Shown here: piece after piece, positions 24,139 to 32,783 of the stretch
Numbering within the stretch: position 1 is the stretch's first letter
How the letters are laid out: every line of letters begins with the position of its first letter
The notes under the pieces: generated by a model
Databases searched by the model: none
What the model saw: only the letters and a program-made list of their open reading frames with translations
Told to the model about the DNA's origin: nothing
From: Acetobacter musti
GTDB lineage: Bacteria > Pseudomonadota > Alphaproteobacteria > Acetobacterales > Acetobacteraceae
Length of the DNA stretch: 64,000 nucleotides
Assembly (NCBI RefSeq): GCF_011516835.1
Contig: NZ_WOTB01000003.1
Span: forward strand, 62,001 to 126,000
Direction of reading: 5' to 3'
Made by a program: the position numbers and the translations under genes

Positions 24139-25437
24139 ATGAGCGGCACTCTACTGACGACGGCAGCTGAATATCTTCAGTGTTCGTTCAGGGGGGTTCC
24201 GTTTGCCGTGATGGGAAGCGGCGGTTCGAACGGACGTAAACAGGCCGTGCATGATTATCCCGGCCGGGATGGCGTCTGGGTCGAGGATCTCGGACGCGCC
24301 GGCCGCAGCTATCGCATTCGCGGCTTCGCGGTGGGTGCTCTGGCTTATACTCAGCGCGACCTTCTGGCTCAGGCAGCGGAGCAGCCTGGTCCGGGTCTGC
24401 TGATGCACCCGAGCATCGGACTGATCCAGGCGAACTGTATGCGGTTCGAATGGCAGGAACCGGACGGACGAGGAAATATCGTTGAGCTGGAATTCGAATT
24501 TATCGAATATACCAGTCTTCTTTCCACACTGGTTGTCACCGCGCTGCACGCTTCAGTGGCAGCCGCTGCAGTCGCACTGAGTGCGGCATCCGGATCATCT
24601 TATCAGTCAAGGACCGCCAGCGCTTTTTCCGGCGGATCGTCGGCTATTGCTGCAGCGCAGACCGTTACTCAGACATGGGCGACCGCTGCAACCGCGGCGA
24701 TCACATCGCCCCGGGCACAGGCATCGGCCGTTTCCGTGCTGAATGGAAATTATGGTCGTTATGCGCAGATCTCCGGTGCTGAAACAGACAGCTCGGCGAC
24801 AATCGACGTCGTTCTGGCTGCTCTGACGGAAAGCCGCGCGACGATTGCCGATGCGGTAACGTCGCTCGCCACCATCGATACGGCGTCCGCACTTGCCGGT
24901 GCCGTGCAGTCGCTGACCGAAACACTCAGATCTCTGATTGCCGATCCGGACGATCAGATCGCGCTGCTGTGGCCCCTCGCCTCCTGTTCACCGTCCGTTG
25001 TGACCTCAACCGCACCGATCGGTGCTGCAATCGCGACAGCCCAGACCGAGACGGCAGCTCTGTGTCGTCGCGCGGCAATCGCCTCGATCGCTCAGGCTTC
25101 GTCAGACTGGACCGCGACGTCATCTGCGGATGCCGAAGCGATGGCAGCAAGAATCGTGGCTCTTATCGAGGCGGAAGAGGAGATCGCCGGAGACGCGATC
25201 GATGATGACAGCTACCAGGCGCTGCATGAGCTGAAAGGCGAAATTGCTCAGGACCTGTCGAGCCGGGCGACAAAGCTTCCGGACATCATCACGATCACCC
25301 GCAACAGCAATCTGCCGGCGCTGACTCTTGCCCAGCAGCTCTACGCTGACGCGACCCGGGCCGATGACCTGATCACCCGGGCCGATCCTGTTCACCCGGC
25401 ATTTATGCCAAACGAATTCGAGGCGCTCTCCGCATGA
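24139..25437 (+). CDS. DNA circularisation protein N-like baseplate protein (Mu gpN family)
   Basis: 432 residues. The N-terminal domain (SFRGVPFAVMGSGGSNGRKQAVHDYPGRDGVWVEDLGRAGRSYRIRGF region) is diagnostic of phage DNA circularisation protein N/Mu gp43, part of the central baseplate hub. The remainder is Ala-rich and helical. It overlaps the next gene (ATGA). Despite the family name, its accepted role is in baseplate assembly. Confidence 0.85.
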   Translation: MSGTLLTTAAEYLQCSFRGVPFAVMGSGGSNGRKQAVHDYPGRDGVWVEDLGRAGRSYRIRGFAVGALAYTQRDLLAQAAEQPGPGLLMHPSIGLIQANCMRFEWQEPDGRGNIVELEFEFIEYTSLLSTLVVTALHASVAAAAVALSAASGSSYQSRTASAFSGGSSAIAAAQTVTQTWATAATAAITSPRAQASAVSVLNGNYGRYAQISGAETDSSATIDVVLAALTESRATIADAVTSLATIDTASALAGAVQSLTETLRSLIADPDDQIALLWPLASCSPSVVTSTAPIGAAIATAQTETAALCRRAAIASIAQASSDWTATSSADAEAMAARIVALIEAEEEIAGDAIDDDSYQALHELKGEIAQDLSSRATKLPDIITITRNSNLPALTLAQQLYADATRADDLITRADPVHPAFMPNEFEALSA

Positions 25438-26573
25438 GCGGAATACTGGCGCAGATCAGTGCGCTTCTCGGTTACGCCAATCCAACGGAGCCACAGGTCT
25501 TTGCAGTAATTGGCAGCCAGCTTGTGACGGGCTGGACCGGGGCGACCATCCGCGTTGGCGTCGAAATCATGCCGTGGACAGCTGATCTCAGCGTCACGCT
25601 GTGGCAGCCAGAAGACGGGACAACTCTGACGATTAATGAAGGAGACAGCGCCCAGGTTTATGTCGGAACACAGCTGCTCATTACCGGATACGTCGTGATG
25701 GCCGTTGAGACGTTCAGCGCAAACAGCCATGACGTGCGGATACAGATCGCAAGCAAAAGCATGGACCTTGTGGACTGTGCAGCGGAATTCTCGACCTATC
25801 AGATGAACAGTACGAACGCGCTGGCAATCGCTCAGCGCGTCGCACAGTTCGCCGGTATTCAGATCATTCCGGTCGACGGTGCCGGGAACACGGATATTCA
25901 GCAGTTCTCCGTGATCCTGACAGAAACCGCCTACGAGGTCATCGAGCGGCTGGCCCGGCTGGCCGGCGTTCTGTTCTACGACCGGCCCGACGGAAACGTC
26001 ACCATGTCTGTCGTCGGATCGAAGCGCGCCAACGGCGGATTTCTGTTTGGTCATAACATCGAAAGAATGACATCCGTACGTTCGATGGCTGGCCGATATT
26101 CCAAGATTACCGCCATCATCCAGAATACGGCGATGCTGTTCGCTGAGCCGGGAGATTCAAATTACGTCAGCCAGATGGACGCGATCTCAGGCAAGGCGAC
26201 AGCTACGGATCCGGGCATTACGCGCACACGCAATCTGCTGATTCCGATTGAGCTGGGCGACGCGAATTATCAGGTCGCTCAGCAACGGGTGCAGTGGGAA
26301 GTCAACAGGCGCTGGGGCCGGAGCCGTCCGGTAACGCTCACCTGTGACAGCTGGTTTGATGACGACTCCGTTCTCTGGGCACCGAATACGATCGCATCCG
26401 TCACAGGGAAAAATGGCGCCTCGGTGGATCAGGTCATCGGTGAGATCACCTTCCACAAAGGCTCCGATGGAACGCGGGCGGATATCGTGCTGATGCCGCC
26501 GGATGCATATCAGCCGGAGCCCATTCTGCTGCCGGCACAGTCCAGCGAGGCTGTTCAGGCGATCAACAGCTGA
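25434..26573 (+). CDS. Baseplate hub protein (Mu gp44/gpP-like)
   Basis: 379 residues. Typical hub features: N-terminal beta region with WTGATIRVGVEIMPWTADLSVTLW, an OB-like domain and the segment YEVIERLARLAGVLFYDRPDGNV shared with P2 gpD and Mu gp44 hub proteins. It forms the trimeric centre of the baseplate to which the spike attaches. Gene order N-P-spike is as in Mu. Confidence 0.85.
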   Translation: MSGILAQISALLGYANPTEPQVFAVIGSQLVTGWTGATIRVGVEIMPWTADLSVTLWQPEDGTTLTINEGDSAQVYVGTQLLITGYVVMAVETFSANSHDVRIQIASKSMDLVDCAAEFSTYQMNSTNALAIAQRVAQFAGIQIIPVDGAGNTDIQQFSVILTETAYEVIERLARLAGVLFYDRPDGNVTMSVVGSKRANGGFLFGHNIERMTSVRSMAGRYSKITAIIQNTAMLFAEPGDSNYVSQMDAISGKATATDPGITRTRNLLIPIELGDANYQVAQQRVQWEVNRRWGRSRPVTLTCDSWFDDDSVLWAPNTIASVTGKNGASVDQVIGEITFHKGSDGTRADIVLMPPDAYQPEPILLPAQSSEAVQAINS

Positions 26574-26579
26574 GGTCAT

Positions 26580-27092
26580 ATGGTCACTCCCCTGTCCCGT
26601 CTTGCCCGCCGTGTCTCCATGGCGCTCGGACTGGGGCGGCAGACGTCCGACACGGACGAAACACAGTCCACGCCCACGCTGCAGGTGGTTCTACCCGGCG
26701 GTGAAATGCGCTCGGACGTGCCGCTGCTGCAGCTCTACGGCTTCGCCAGCCGGCCGGTTCCGGGGAGCGATATCGCTGTCACGTTTCTCGCCGGTGACCG
26801 GTCCAGGGGCGTCGCCATAGCCTGTGGCGATCAGCGCGGGCGGCCTTCCGATCTGGAGCCCGGTGACGTCGCGGTTTTTCATCCGCGGACCGGAAGCCGG
26901 GTCTGGCTGAAGGCAGACGGATCGATTGTCCTGAGTCCTGCGGAAAACAAGCTGACGATTAACGCCGACATCACGGTCAACGGGTCGATCAGCTCGTCCG
27001 GTGACGTCACTGCAAACGGAATTTCGCTCGAACAGCACGAGCATACAGGTGTTGAGAGCGGATCCGGAACCTCGGGACCGCCGAAATCCTGA
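26580..27092 (+). CDS. Baseplate spike protein (Mu gp45-like)
   Basis: 170 residues. The N-terminal OB-fold pattern (LPGGEMRSDVPLLQLYGFASRPVPGSD) is followed by a Val/Ile beta-helix region and a terminal HEHTGVESGSGTSGPP stretch. The HxH motif near the C-terminus is a known iron-binding tip signature of Mu/P2 spikes, which pierce the outer membrane. Length is close to Mu gp45 (197). Confidence 0.85.
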   Translation: MVTPLSRLARRVSMALGLGRQTSDTDETQSTPTLQVVLPGGEMRSDVPLLQLYGFASRPVPGSDIAVTFLAGDRSRGVAIACGDQRGRPSDLEPGDVAVFHPRTGSRVWLKADGSIVLSPAENKLTINADITVNGSISSSGDVTANGISLEQHEHTGVESGSGTSGPPKS

Positions 27093-27098
27093 GGCATC

Positions 27099-27596
27099 AT
27101 GGATATTGCAATCACGTGGAACGTCGCGCAGGCGCGCGGTGACTGGACGATCATCAACGGCGATCTGGCACTCGATAACCCCTTGCGCTCAGCCATCATG
27201 GTCAGCCTGTTCAGCGACCGGGTCGCGCCGGAGGAGCCGTCGGCGACCGATCTTGCCGTCGGCATTCAGCCCCCGGGCAATGCCGCGACAAGCGCCATGA
27301 GCGATCGGAGAGGATGGTGGGGAGACGCCTGGGCGGATCTGCCGATCGGGTCGCGTCTGTGGCAGCTGCGGAGGGCCATCAAGTCGGGAGAGACGGCGAT
27401 TCTTCTGGAACTGAAACAGGTCGTTCTGGAGGCGCTTAAATGGCTCATCGATGACGGCATCGCCCAGGCGGTCGATGTCACGACCGCCTGGAGCGTCATA
27501 AGTCCTGCCGCTGTCGAGTTCGCGGTTACCGTGACTGAGCCCGGTGCATCGCAGCCTCAGACATTTCTTTTTTCGTGGGCCTGGGAGGGCTTGTAG
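27099..27596 (+). CDS. Mu gp46-like baseplate wedge protein
   Basis: 165 residues, matching the phage GP46 family: DIAITWN, GDLALDNPLRSAIMVSLFSDRVA, and RRGWWGD motifs with a helical end. Such proteins fill the lysozyme-like W position in the contractile baseplate (P2 gpW-type). It overlaps the next gene, whose GTG start shares the stop TAG (TAGTG). Confidence 0.85.
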   Translation: MDIAITWNVAQARGDWTIINGDLALDNPLRSAIMVSLFSDRVAPEEPSATDLAVGIQPPGNAATSAMSDRRGWWGDAWADLPIGSRLWQLRRAIKSGETAILLELKQVVLEALKWLIDDGIAQAVDVTTAWSVISPAAVEFAVTVTEPGASQPQTFLFSWAWEGL

Positions 27597-28708
27597 TGCC
27601 GTATTCACGTCCGACGCTCACCGATCTGCGTCAGCAGGCCCTGCAGGACGTCCAGAGCGGTGGTATTCCGGGTGTGGTCCAGCTTCTGCGCTTCTCAGTG
27701 CTTTACGTTCTGTCGGTGGTGCTGGCCGGACTGGCACACCTCCACTACGGCTATCTCGACTGGATCGCACAGCAGTCTGTTCCCTGGACCGCGACGGATG
27801 AATATCTGGAAGCCTGGGGCGCGCTGAAAGGAATTTACCGCAAGCCCGCGACCGTCGCGTCCGGACAGATCAGCTTCGTCGTGACGACGGGCGCGGATAT
27901 TCCGTCCGGGACTGCTCTTGTGGTGGACGGTGTGGATGTCATCACCACAGCGGACAGCGTGGTGTCAGGCACGACGGCAATCCTTGCCTGCGCGGCGGCC
28001 AGTGCCGGCGCAGCCGGGAATATCGCCCTGGGTGCGGTTGCGACCTTGTCCAGCCCGGTAGCGGGTGTGCAGACAACCGGCACCGTCTCGGTGGCCTTCA
28101 CCGGCGGGGCAGATGAGGAGATCGACAGTGATCTCCGAACCCGGATCATGGCCGCTTACGCCAAGGGTGGTGAAAGCGGATCAGAGGCTGATTTCGTCGA
28201 ATGGGCTGAAGCCGTCCCCGGCGTGACCCGCGCATGGGCCAATCCCCTCGGCTTTGGCGCCGGGTCGGTGGTTGTCCACGTCATGTTCGACACAGCGCGC
28301 TCCGCTGAGGGAGGCTTCCCTCAGGGCACAGACGGAGCAAGAGCCGGCGATGACCGGTATGCTGCCGCTACAGGCGACCAGCTGCTTGTAGCGAATGCGC
28401 TTTATGAAAATCAGCCGGTTGAATCGCTGGTTATCGTTTGCTCGCCTGTCGCGCAGCCGGTCAGTTTCGTGATCGCGGATCTCGGCGACGACAACACATC
28501 CGATAACCGGGCTGAGATCGAAGCCGCGCTGACCGATATGTTCCGGCGACTGTCAGCCCCGGGCGGGACGATCCATCCGAATTACTGGAACGAGGCGATC
28601 GCAGCGATCGGTCTGTCGCAGTTCAACGTGACCACGCCGGCAGCGCCGGTGACCGCAGCAAACGTCGGTTCAATGCCTGTTCTCGGCACTGTGGAGTTCT
28701 CGGCGTGA
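27596..28708 (+). CDS. Baseplate J-like protein (Mu gp47)
   Basis: 370 residues, close to Mu gp47. Begins with a GTG start at 27596 (GGGAGGG seven bases upstream; TAGTG overlap with the previous gene). The pattern PSGTALVVDGVDVITT plus GSEADFVEWAEAVPGVTRAW identifies Baseplate_J proteins, which form the wedge ring that drives sheath contraction. Confidence 0.92.
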   Translation: MPYSRPTLTDLRQQALQDVQSGGIPGVVQLLRFSVLYVLSVVLAGLAHLHYGYLDWIAQQSVPWTATDEYLEAWGALKGIYRKPATVASGQISFVVTTGADIPSGTALVVDGVDVITTADSVVSGTTAILACAAASAGAAGNIALGAVATLSSPVAGVQTTGTVSVAFTGGADEEIDSDLRTRIMAAYAKGGESGSEADFVEWAEAVPGVTRAWANPLGFGAGSVVVHVMFDTARSAEGGFPQGTDGARAGDDRYAAATGDQLLVANALYENQPVESLVIVCSPVAQPVSFVIADLGDDNTSDNRAEIEAALTDMFRRLSAPGGTIHPNYWNEAIAAIGLSQFNVTTPAAPVTAANVGSMPVLGTVEFSA

Positions 28709-29298
28709 CATTGCCGTCGTTCTCCGTCGCGGATTTTAAGAAGGCGCTTCTCTCCCTGCTCCCGCGGGGCCGGATCTGGTCGCGTGAGCCGGACGGTCTT
28801 CCCGCGCAGCTGATGGAAGTCTGGGCGCCAACTTATGTGCGCCAGAGCGCCAGGGCAGCGAATCTCATCGTCGATGCGTTCCCTGCCACGACCACAGAAC
28901 TGCTGACGGAATGGCAGGAGACGCTCGGTCTTCCTGACCCATGCGCGGGCGATAATCCGACACTGGCTCAGCAAAGGTCGCAGATCGTATCCCGCCTGAC
29001 TGATACAGGAGGCTGTTCGGAGCCATACTTCATCAGTCTGGCCGCAGCCCTTGGCTACACGATCACCATCACCCAGTTCACGCGGTCGCGGTTCGGTCGC
29101 ACTTTCGGGACCACGTTCGGCGGCGATGCCTGGTCCTATGCCTGGCAGGTCAACATGCCCGAATTCACGATCTCCCATCTGACGTTCGGCGATCAGTTCG
29201 GAAAAGCCTTCGCATCCTGGGGCGATACTGTCCTCCAGTGTGAATTTGAGCGCCTGAAGCCAGCTCATACCGTTCTGATTTTTAACTACGAAAGCTGA
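28705..29298 (+). CDS. DUF2313/YmfQ-like tail protein (Mu gp48)
   Basis: 197 residues with the DUF2313 hallmarks: LPRGRIWSREPDGLPAQLMEVWAPTYVR-type N-terminus, LLTEWQETLGLPDPC and QRRSQIVSRLT. Follows the J protein and precedes the tail tip, as in Mu (gp48). It sits between baseplate and fibres. GTG start, GTGA overlap with the previous gene. Confidence 0.85.
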   Translation: MTLPSFSVADFKKALLSLLPRGRIWSREPDGLPAQLMEVWAPTYVRQSARAANLIVDAFPATTTELLTEWQETLGLPDPCAGDNPTLAQQRSQIVSRLTDTGGCSEPYFISLAAALGYTITITQFTRSRFGRTFGTTFGGDAWSYAWQVNMPEFTISHLTFGDQFGKAFASWGDTVLQCEFERLKPAHTVLIFNYES

Positions 29299-29301
29299 GA
29301 C

Positions 29302-30183
29302 ATGGATCTTCTGATCGCATCAAACTCGGTGCCGCTGGCCAGCGCTGACACGGTTCCGACATCAGGAACGCCTCAGTGGGCAACCGACGGAAATCCGGCA
29401 ACGGGAGTGCCGGCTACTGGCTGGCCCTCGTATCACTACAATATGGTGATGGGGGAACTTTATAATCTCGTTGTCGCGGCCGGTCTGGCGCCGTCAGGCT
29501 CCGATAAGACGCAGGTTTTGCAAGCGGTTCAGGCTTTGTGCCTGGCAAGCACAAAGGCCCCTGGTACGCTGGTCCAGTCCGGACAGGCCGGAAATTTCAC
29601 GGTTCCCGAAGGGATTTATCGAATTACGTTCATGCTCGCGGCGGGTGGCGGCGGCGGCGGCGCTGGCGGCGGGAATACGTCGTCTGCCGTTTCAGCAGGT
29701 GGCGGCGGCGGTGGTGGTGGATGGCTAAAAGCCATAATCTCTGTCCAGCCGGGCAATAACGTATCGTGGGTTACTGGCGCGGGCGGCGCGGGCGGAATCA
29801 ATAACGGTTCGTCAGGGGGTGCCGGCGGAGACACAATTCTCTACGTCAGCGGCAAGGAGGTCGTTCGCGCTACGGGCGGGACGGGCGGCATCAATGCGAC
29901 TGAAGGATCGGTGGGTGCCGGTGGAAGTGGCGGAGCGGCGACCATAACTACTGCGACTGGCTACTGCACTGAACGTGGCGCAGGTGGTGGCGCCGGCGTT
30001 TACGCCGGAAGCTCTCAGGCATGGGGCGGAATTGGTGGTCCTTGCTATGGCAAATCGGCTGTTCAGGTGACGGGGACGAGTCAGGTCGGACAGGCCGGCA
30101 CCACAGGCGGAGGCGGTTCTGGCGGCACGGGCGTGAGCGGCGGCGGTGCCGGCGGCGCAGGCGAGGTGATCTATGAGTTCTGA
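29302..30183 (+). CDS. Glycine-rich tail tip/adhesin
   Basis: 293 residues. A structured N-terminal domain (about 1-100, with TGWPSYHYNMVMGELYNLVVAAGLAPSG) is followed by an extreme Gly-rich region (about 110-285) with runs of GGGGGG and GGAGGAGG. Glycine-rich adhesins of T-even and related phages use stacked polyglycine helices as host receptor binders; this resembles that layout but has no family match I can name. It follows the baseplate genes and is likely at the fibre tip, with a receptor-specific loop possible in TGGINATEGSVGAGG-like stretches. Confidence 0.7.
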   Translation: MDLLIASNSVPLASADTVPTSGTPQWATDGNPATGVPATGWPSYHYNMVMGELYNLVVAAGLAPSGSDKTQVLQAVQALCLASTKAPGTLVQSGQAGNFTVPEGIYRITFMLAAGGGGGGAGGGNTSSAVSAGGGGGGGGWLKAIISVQPGNNVSWVTGAGGAGGINNGSSGGAGGDTILYVSGKEVVRATGGTGGINATEGSVGAGGSGGAATITTATGYCTERGAGGGAGVYAGSSQAWGGIGGPCYGKSAVQVTGTSQVGQAGTTGGGGSGGTGVSGGGAGGAGEVIYEF

Positions 30184-30361
30184 TGTGGTCTATGCTGTGT
30201 ATCTGACGGAGGCTGCTGACGGTCATCCCGTCGGATATGTCGTAAACAATGTTATGTGGACCGGCTCCGGGACGATGACGATTCCTTCCGGGCAGGCGTG
30301 CGTTTCCGATCCATCACGGCAATACCCTATCGGCTCGGTTTACGAAGCCCCGTCATCGTAA
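30173..30361 (+). CDS. Small protein after the tail tip
   Basis: 62 residues with a beta-rich pattern (VYAVYLTEAADGHPVGYVVNNVMW). It overlaps the adhesin by 11 bases and precedes the terminator. Its position is that of fibre assembly or tip chaperone genes, but I recognise no family. Start and coupling support it being real. Confidence 0.55.
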   Translation: MSSDVVYAVYLTEAADGHPVGYVVNNVMWTGSGTMTIPSGQACVSDPSRQYPIGSVYEAPSS

Positions 30362-30389
30362 CTGCTGCCGCACAATCCGACCCGATCCG

Positions 30390-30415
30390 ACCCGGCCACC
30401 GCGCCGGGTTTTTTT
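30390..30415 (+). terminator. Intrinsic terminator after the tail genes
   Basis: ACCCGGC (30390-30396), a CACCGC loop, GCCGGGT (30403-30409) and a T7 tract (30409-30415). Strong hairpin with U-tract, ending the late tail transcript before the lysis cassette. Confidence 0.85.
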
Positions 30416-30431
30416 ATTGCCTGGACCAGAC

Positions 30432-30749
30432 ATGCCCGCAGCCATTCCCGTTCCGGATCTCGCCGGCCCGTTCGTTACCGTACGCGAATTCGACAAGATG
30501 GAAACCAAGGTCGATGGCCTGTCCCGCGACCTCACGCGTCTGGAAACCTCCGTTTCACATACGGCCGTTGAGCAAACGAAAAAGCTCGACATGCTCATTG
30601 AAAAAGACAGACAGCGGGAAGAGCGGGAAATCCGTCGCGATCAGAACATCAAAAGCGCTGTCCGGCTATGGAGCCTGCTCACGGGCGGCGGCGGCCTGAT
30701 GATTTACGGCGGCCTGCAATGGTGGTTTCACGGAGCGCCACACCCATGA
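30432..30749 (+). CDS. XhlA-like coiled-coil membrane protein, possible lysis factor
   Basis: 105 residues. A long charged coiled coil (about 20-75, with METKVDGLSRDLTRLETSV) is followed by a transmembrane segment at about 82-98 (LLTGGGGLMIYGGLQWW). The arrangement of coiled coil then single C-terminal span resembles hemolysin XhlA and phage lysis proteins. It sits directly before a lysozyme-like gene, so a holin or accessory lysis role is likely but unproven. Confidence 0.6.
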   Translation: MPAAIPVPDLAGPFVTVREFDKMETKVDGLSRDLTRLETSVSHTAVEQTKKLDMLIEKDRQREEREIRRDQNIKSAVRLWSLLTGGGGLMIYGGLQWWFHGAPHP

Positions 30750-31243
30750 GCGGTCTTGATCTGTCGCAATTCAAAAATCTTATTGTGAGGCCAGTCGTTG
30801 TCGCGCTCGGTCTTCCCGGTGATATCGAAGCGCGTACGGAGCTGCACACTGGTATTGCTCTGGTCGAAAGTGGCCTGAGCCATCTTCAGCAGATCGGGAA
30901 CGGACCGGCTCTTGGCGTCTGCCAGATGGAGTCGGCAACTCACGATGATACCTGGGTAAATTTCCTTTATTACAGACCCGACCTGGCCTCGTCTGTCCGC
31001 ACATTCATTCCTCTTCGCTTTGCTCAGAACTCGGTTCCTGCTTCCTCCTCTCTGATCGAGAGCCTTTCATATTCGGTCGCGATGGCGGCAGTCCGGTTTT
31101 ACCGCACGCCCGTTGCTCTCCCCGCCCGTGGTCTTGCCGGAGCTCAATGCGCTGCCTGGAAGGCCGGATACAATACACAAGCCGGTGCCGGCGCTGTGGA
31201 TTACATGCACATCGCTGCTTTCCAGAAGGCCATAGACGCATGA
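30746..31243 (+). CDS. Lysozyme-like phage protein, probable endolysin
   Basis: 165 residues. GIALVESGLSHL, then GPALGVCQMESATHDD, fits lysozyme-superfamily proteins with a catalytic Glu in ALVESG and a following GxCQMExATH segment. No signal peptide or membrane span is visible, so release would depend on a holin. It overlaps the preceding membrane-protein gene and the following gene by four bases each, giving a compact lysis-type cassette. A virion-associated hydrolase is the alternative. Confidence 0.6.
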   Translation: MSGLDLSQFKNLIVRPVVVALGLPGDIEARTELHTGIALVESGLSHLQQIGNGPALGVCQMESATHDDTWVNFLYYRPDLASSVRTFIPLRFAQNSVPASSSLIESLSYSVAMAAVRFYRTPVALPARGLAGAQCAAWKAGYNTQAGAGAVDYMHIAAFQKAIDA

Positions 31244-31773
31244 CCATTCTCAACCTTCCGGCCGGCTTCAATCCATCTCCAAACAGGGTATTCCGGGTTC
31301 CGCCTGCCGCTCGCAGGGAGGAGCCTCCTGAAGAGTATCTTTATGGAGTAGCGCCACCAAAACACGAGGAGAAACACAGGCCGCGCCATCACAGGTTCGA
31401 TGAGAAATCGTCAGAGGACGTTCTTGATTACACATTCGATTTTACCGAATGGCTGCAAGGAACGTCAGATACGATTACCGGGATCACCCCTAAGGTCATG
31501 AATCCTCTGGGCGGCGATTTTGATCTTACAGCCGTCATTCAGGGCGTCTTCAACAGCACGAAGGCAGTGATTGTGCTGGCGTCAGGTCCACCCGGAAGCG
31601 AGGTAAAGCTCAACGTCACCATCGGAACCGCTCAGGGGCGACGTAAGACCGTGCGCGTCATTGTGCCGGTTAACAGCGACACTGAGCCGACGGCGCCTCC
31701 TGATCTCTCAGACGGCGTCCTCACGATCGGTGGCGTTCCGATCACCATTGGCGGCAACACGCTCTCTCCCTGA
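31240..31773 (+). CDS. Phage fibre-adaptor-like protein with Ig-type domain
   Basis: 177 residues. The N-terminal third is basic and Pro-rich (HEEKHRPRHHRFDE). The C-terminal part (DVLDYTFDFTEWLQGTSDTITG, then KLNVTIGTAQGRRKTVRVIVPV) matches the phage fibre-tail adaptor/Ig-like structural family found next to tail fibres in many alphaproteobacterial phages. Likely joins accessory fibres to the virion; exact partner unknown. Confidence 0.6.
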   Translation: MTILNLPAGFNPSPNRVFRVPPAARREEPPEEYLYGVAPPKHEEKHRPRHHRFDEKSSEDVLDYTFDFTEWLQGTSDTITGITPKVMNPLGGDFDLTAVIQGVFNSTKAVIVLASGPPGSEVKLNVTIGTAQGRRKTVRVIVPVNSDTEPTAPPDLSDGVLTIGGVPITIGGNTLSP

Positions 31774-31800
31774 AAGATCTGACAATTGAGGAAACAACCC

Positions 31801-32781
31801 ATGAGGCGCATTGCAGCCATCATGCTGGCTTCGGCTGCCCTGATCTCAGGAACGGCTCTTGCTCAGAGCACCAGCTCGTATGAGGTATCCGGACTTCCGT
31901 CGGCCGGAGCGTTCCAGGCTGGCGATGCGGTGCCGATGTCGCGAAAGGTGGCAGGCGTATCGACTCCCTACCAGTTTGATCCGTCTGTTGCCTTCGCGAA
32001 CGCGACGGACCCCAAGGCATGGCATCTGACATCGGATCTGGCAGCGGCCCTGGTGACCCCAACGGGTGGAACTCAGGTCCTGCTCGGCGCGGAGCTGACA
32101 GCCATTCTTCAGCAGGTCGCAACCGCTCAGGCCGCTGCCAATGCGGCTCAGACAGCGGCTATGGCAGCACTGACCACCACGACCGGTGATGCCCGCTACG
32201 TGAAGGCCGGGGGTGACGTATCGACCAACACGGTCACGTCAGGCGGGGTGACGACAACACTGGCAGCTCTGGCTGCTGAGGTCGCGGCCGGTAGCAGTGG
32301 CGGAACGGTTACCGGCATTACGCAGGCGGAAGCTGATGCTCGTTACTGGCAACTGACGTCGAATCTCTCCGGCGCAACCGTCACATATGCCGGCGGCTCC
32401 ACAACTCTCGGTGCGGCTCTGTCCGCTGCAGCAGCTTCCGGATCCGGAGGATCTGGTGGGACCGCCACGGTTCCGGTGACCACAACTGCCAGTCCCGGTG
32501 CTTCTTACGCGATTGCGTTCCCGGCGTCCGGGAGTGTCGCTTACGACATCACCCCGTCTGAGGCGATGGCGCTCACACTGAGCGGCGGAACAGTTGGTCA
32601 GGAACAGCGGGTGACAGTAGTCATCCGGCAGGGCGCGACGGGTTATCCGGTGACTCTCCCGCCCAACGTGATCTGGGCCAGCACCACGCCTGTCATCAGC
32701 ACGACGGCCTATCAGGCAACAATCCTCACATTTTACACCGATGATGGCGGCGTAACGATCTTTGGGAAGGCTGGATTCTGA
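31801..32781 (+). CDS. Fibre-like protein with N-terminal signal peptide
   Basis: 326 residues. The N-terminus is a clear Sec signal (MRRIAAIMLASAALISGTALAQ) with GAGGA about eight bases before the ATG. The mature protein is Ala/Thr/Gly-rich and contains fibre-like stretches (LPSAGAFQAGDAVPMSRKVAG, then DARYVKAGGDVSTNTV) and a beta-rich C-terminal domain (VAYDITPSEAMALTLSGG). A secreted phage structural-type protein is unusual; it may act at the lysogen surface, or the signal may be a start artefact. The next gene follows immediately. Confidence 0.6.
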   Translation: MRRIAAIMLASAALISGTALAQSTSSYEVSGLPSAGAFQAGDAVPMSRKVAGVSTPYQFDPSVAFANATDPKAWHLTSDLAAALVTPTGGTQVLLGAELTAILQQVATAQAAANAAQTAAMAALTTTTGDARYVKAGGDVSTNTVTSGGVTTTLAALAAEVAAGSSGGTVTGITQAEADARYWQLTSNLSGATVTYAGGSTTLGAALSAAAASGSGGSGGTATVPVTTTASPGASYAIAFPASGSVAYDITPSEAMALTLSGGTVGQEQRVTVVIRQGATGYPVTLPPNVIWASTTPVISTTAYQATILTFYTDDGGVTIFGKAGF

Positions 32782-32783
32782 CC

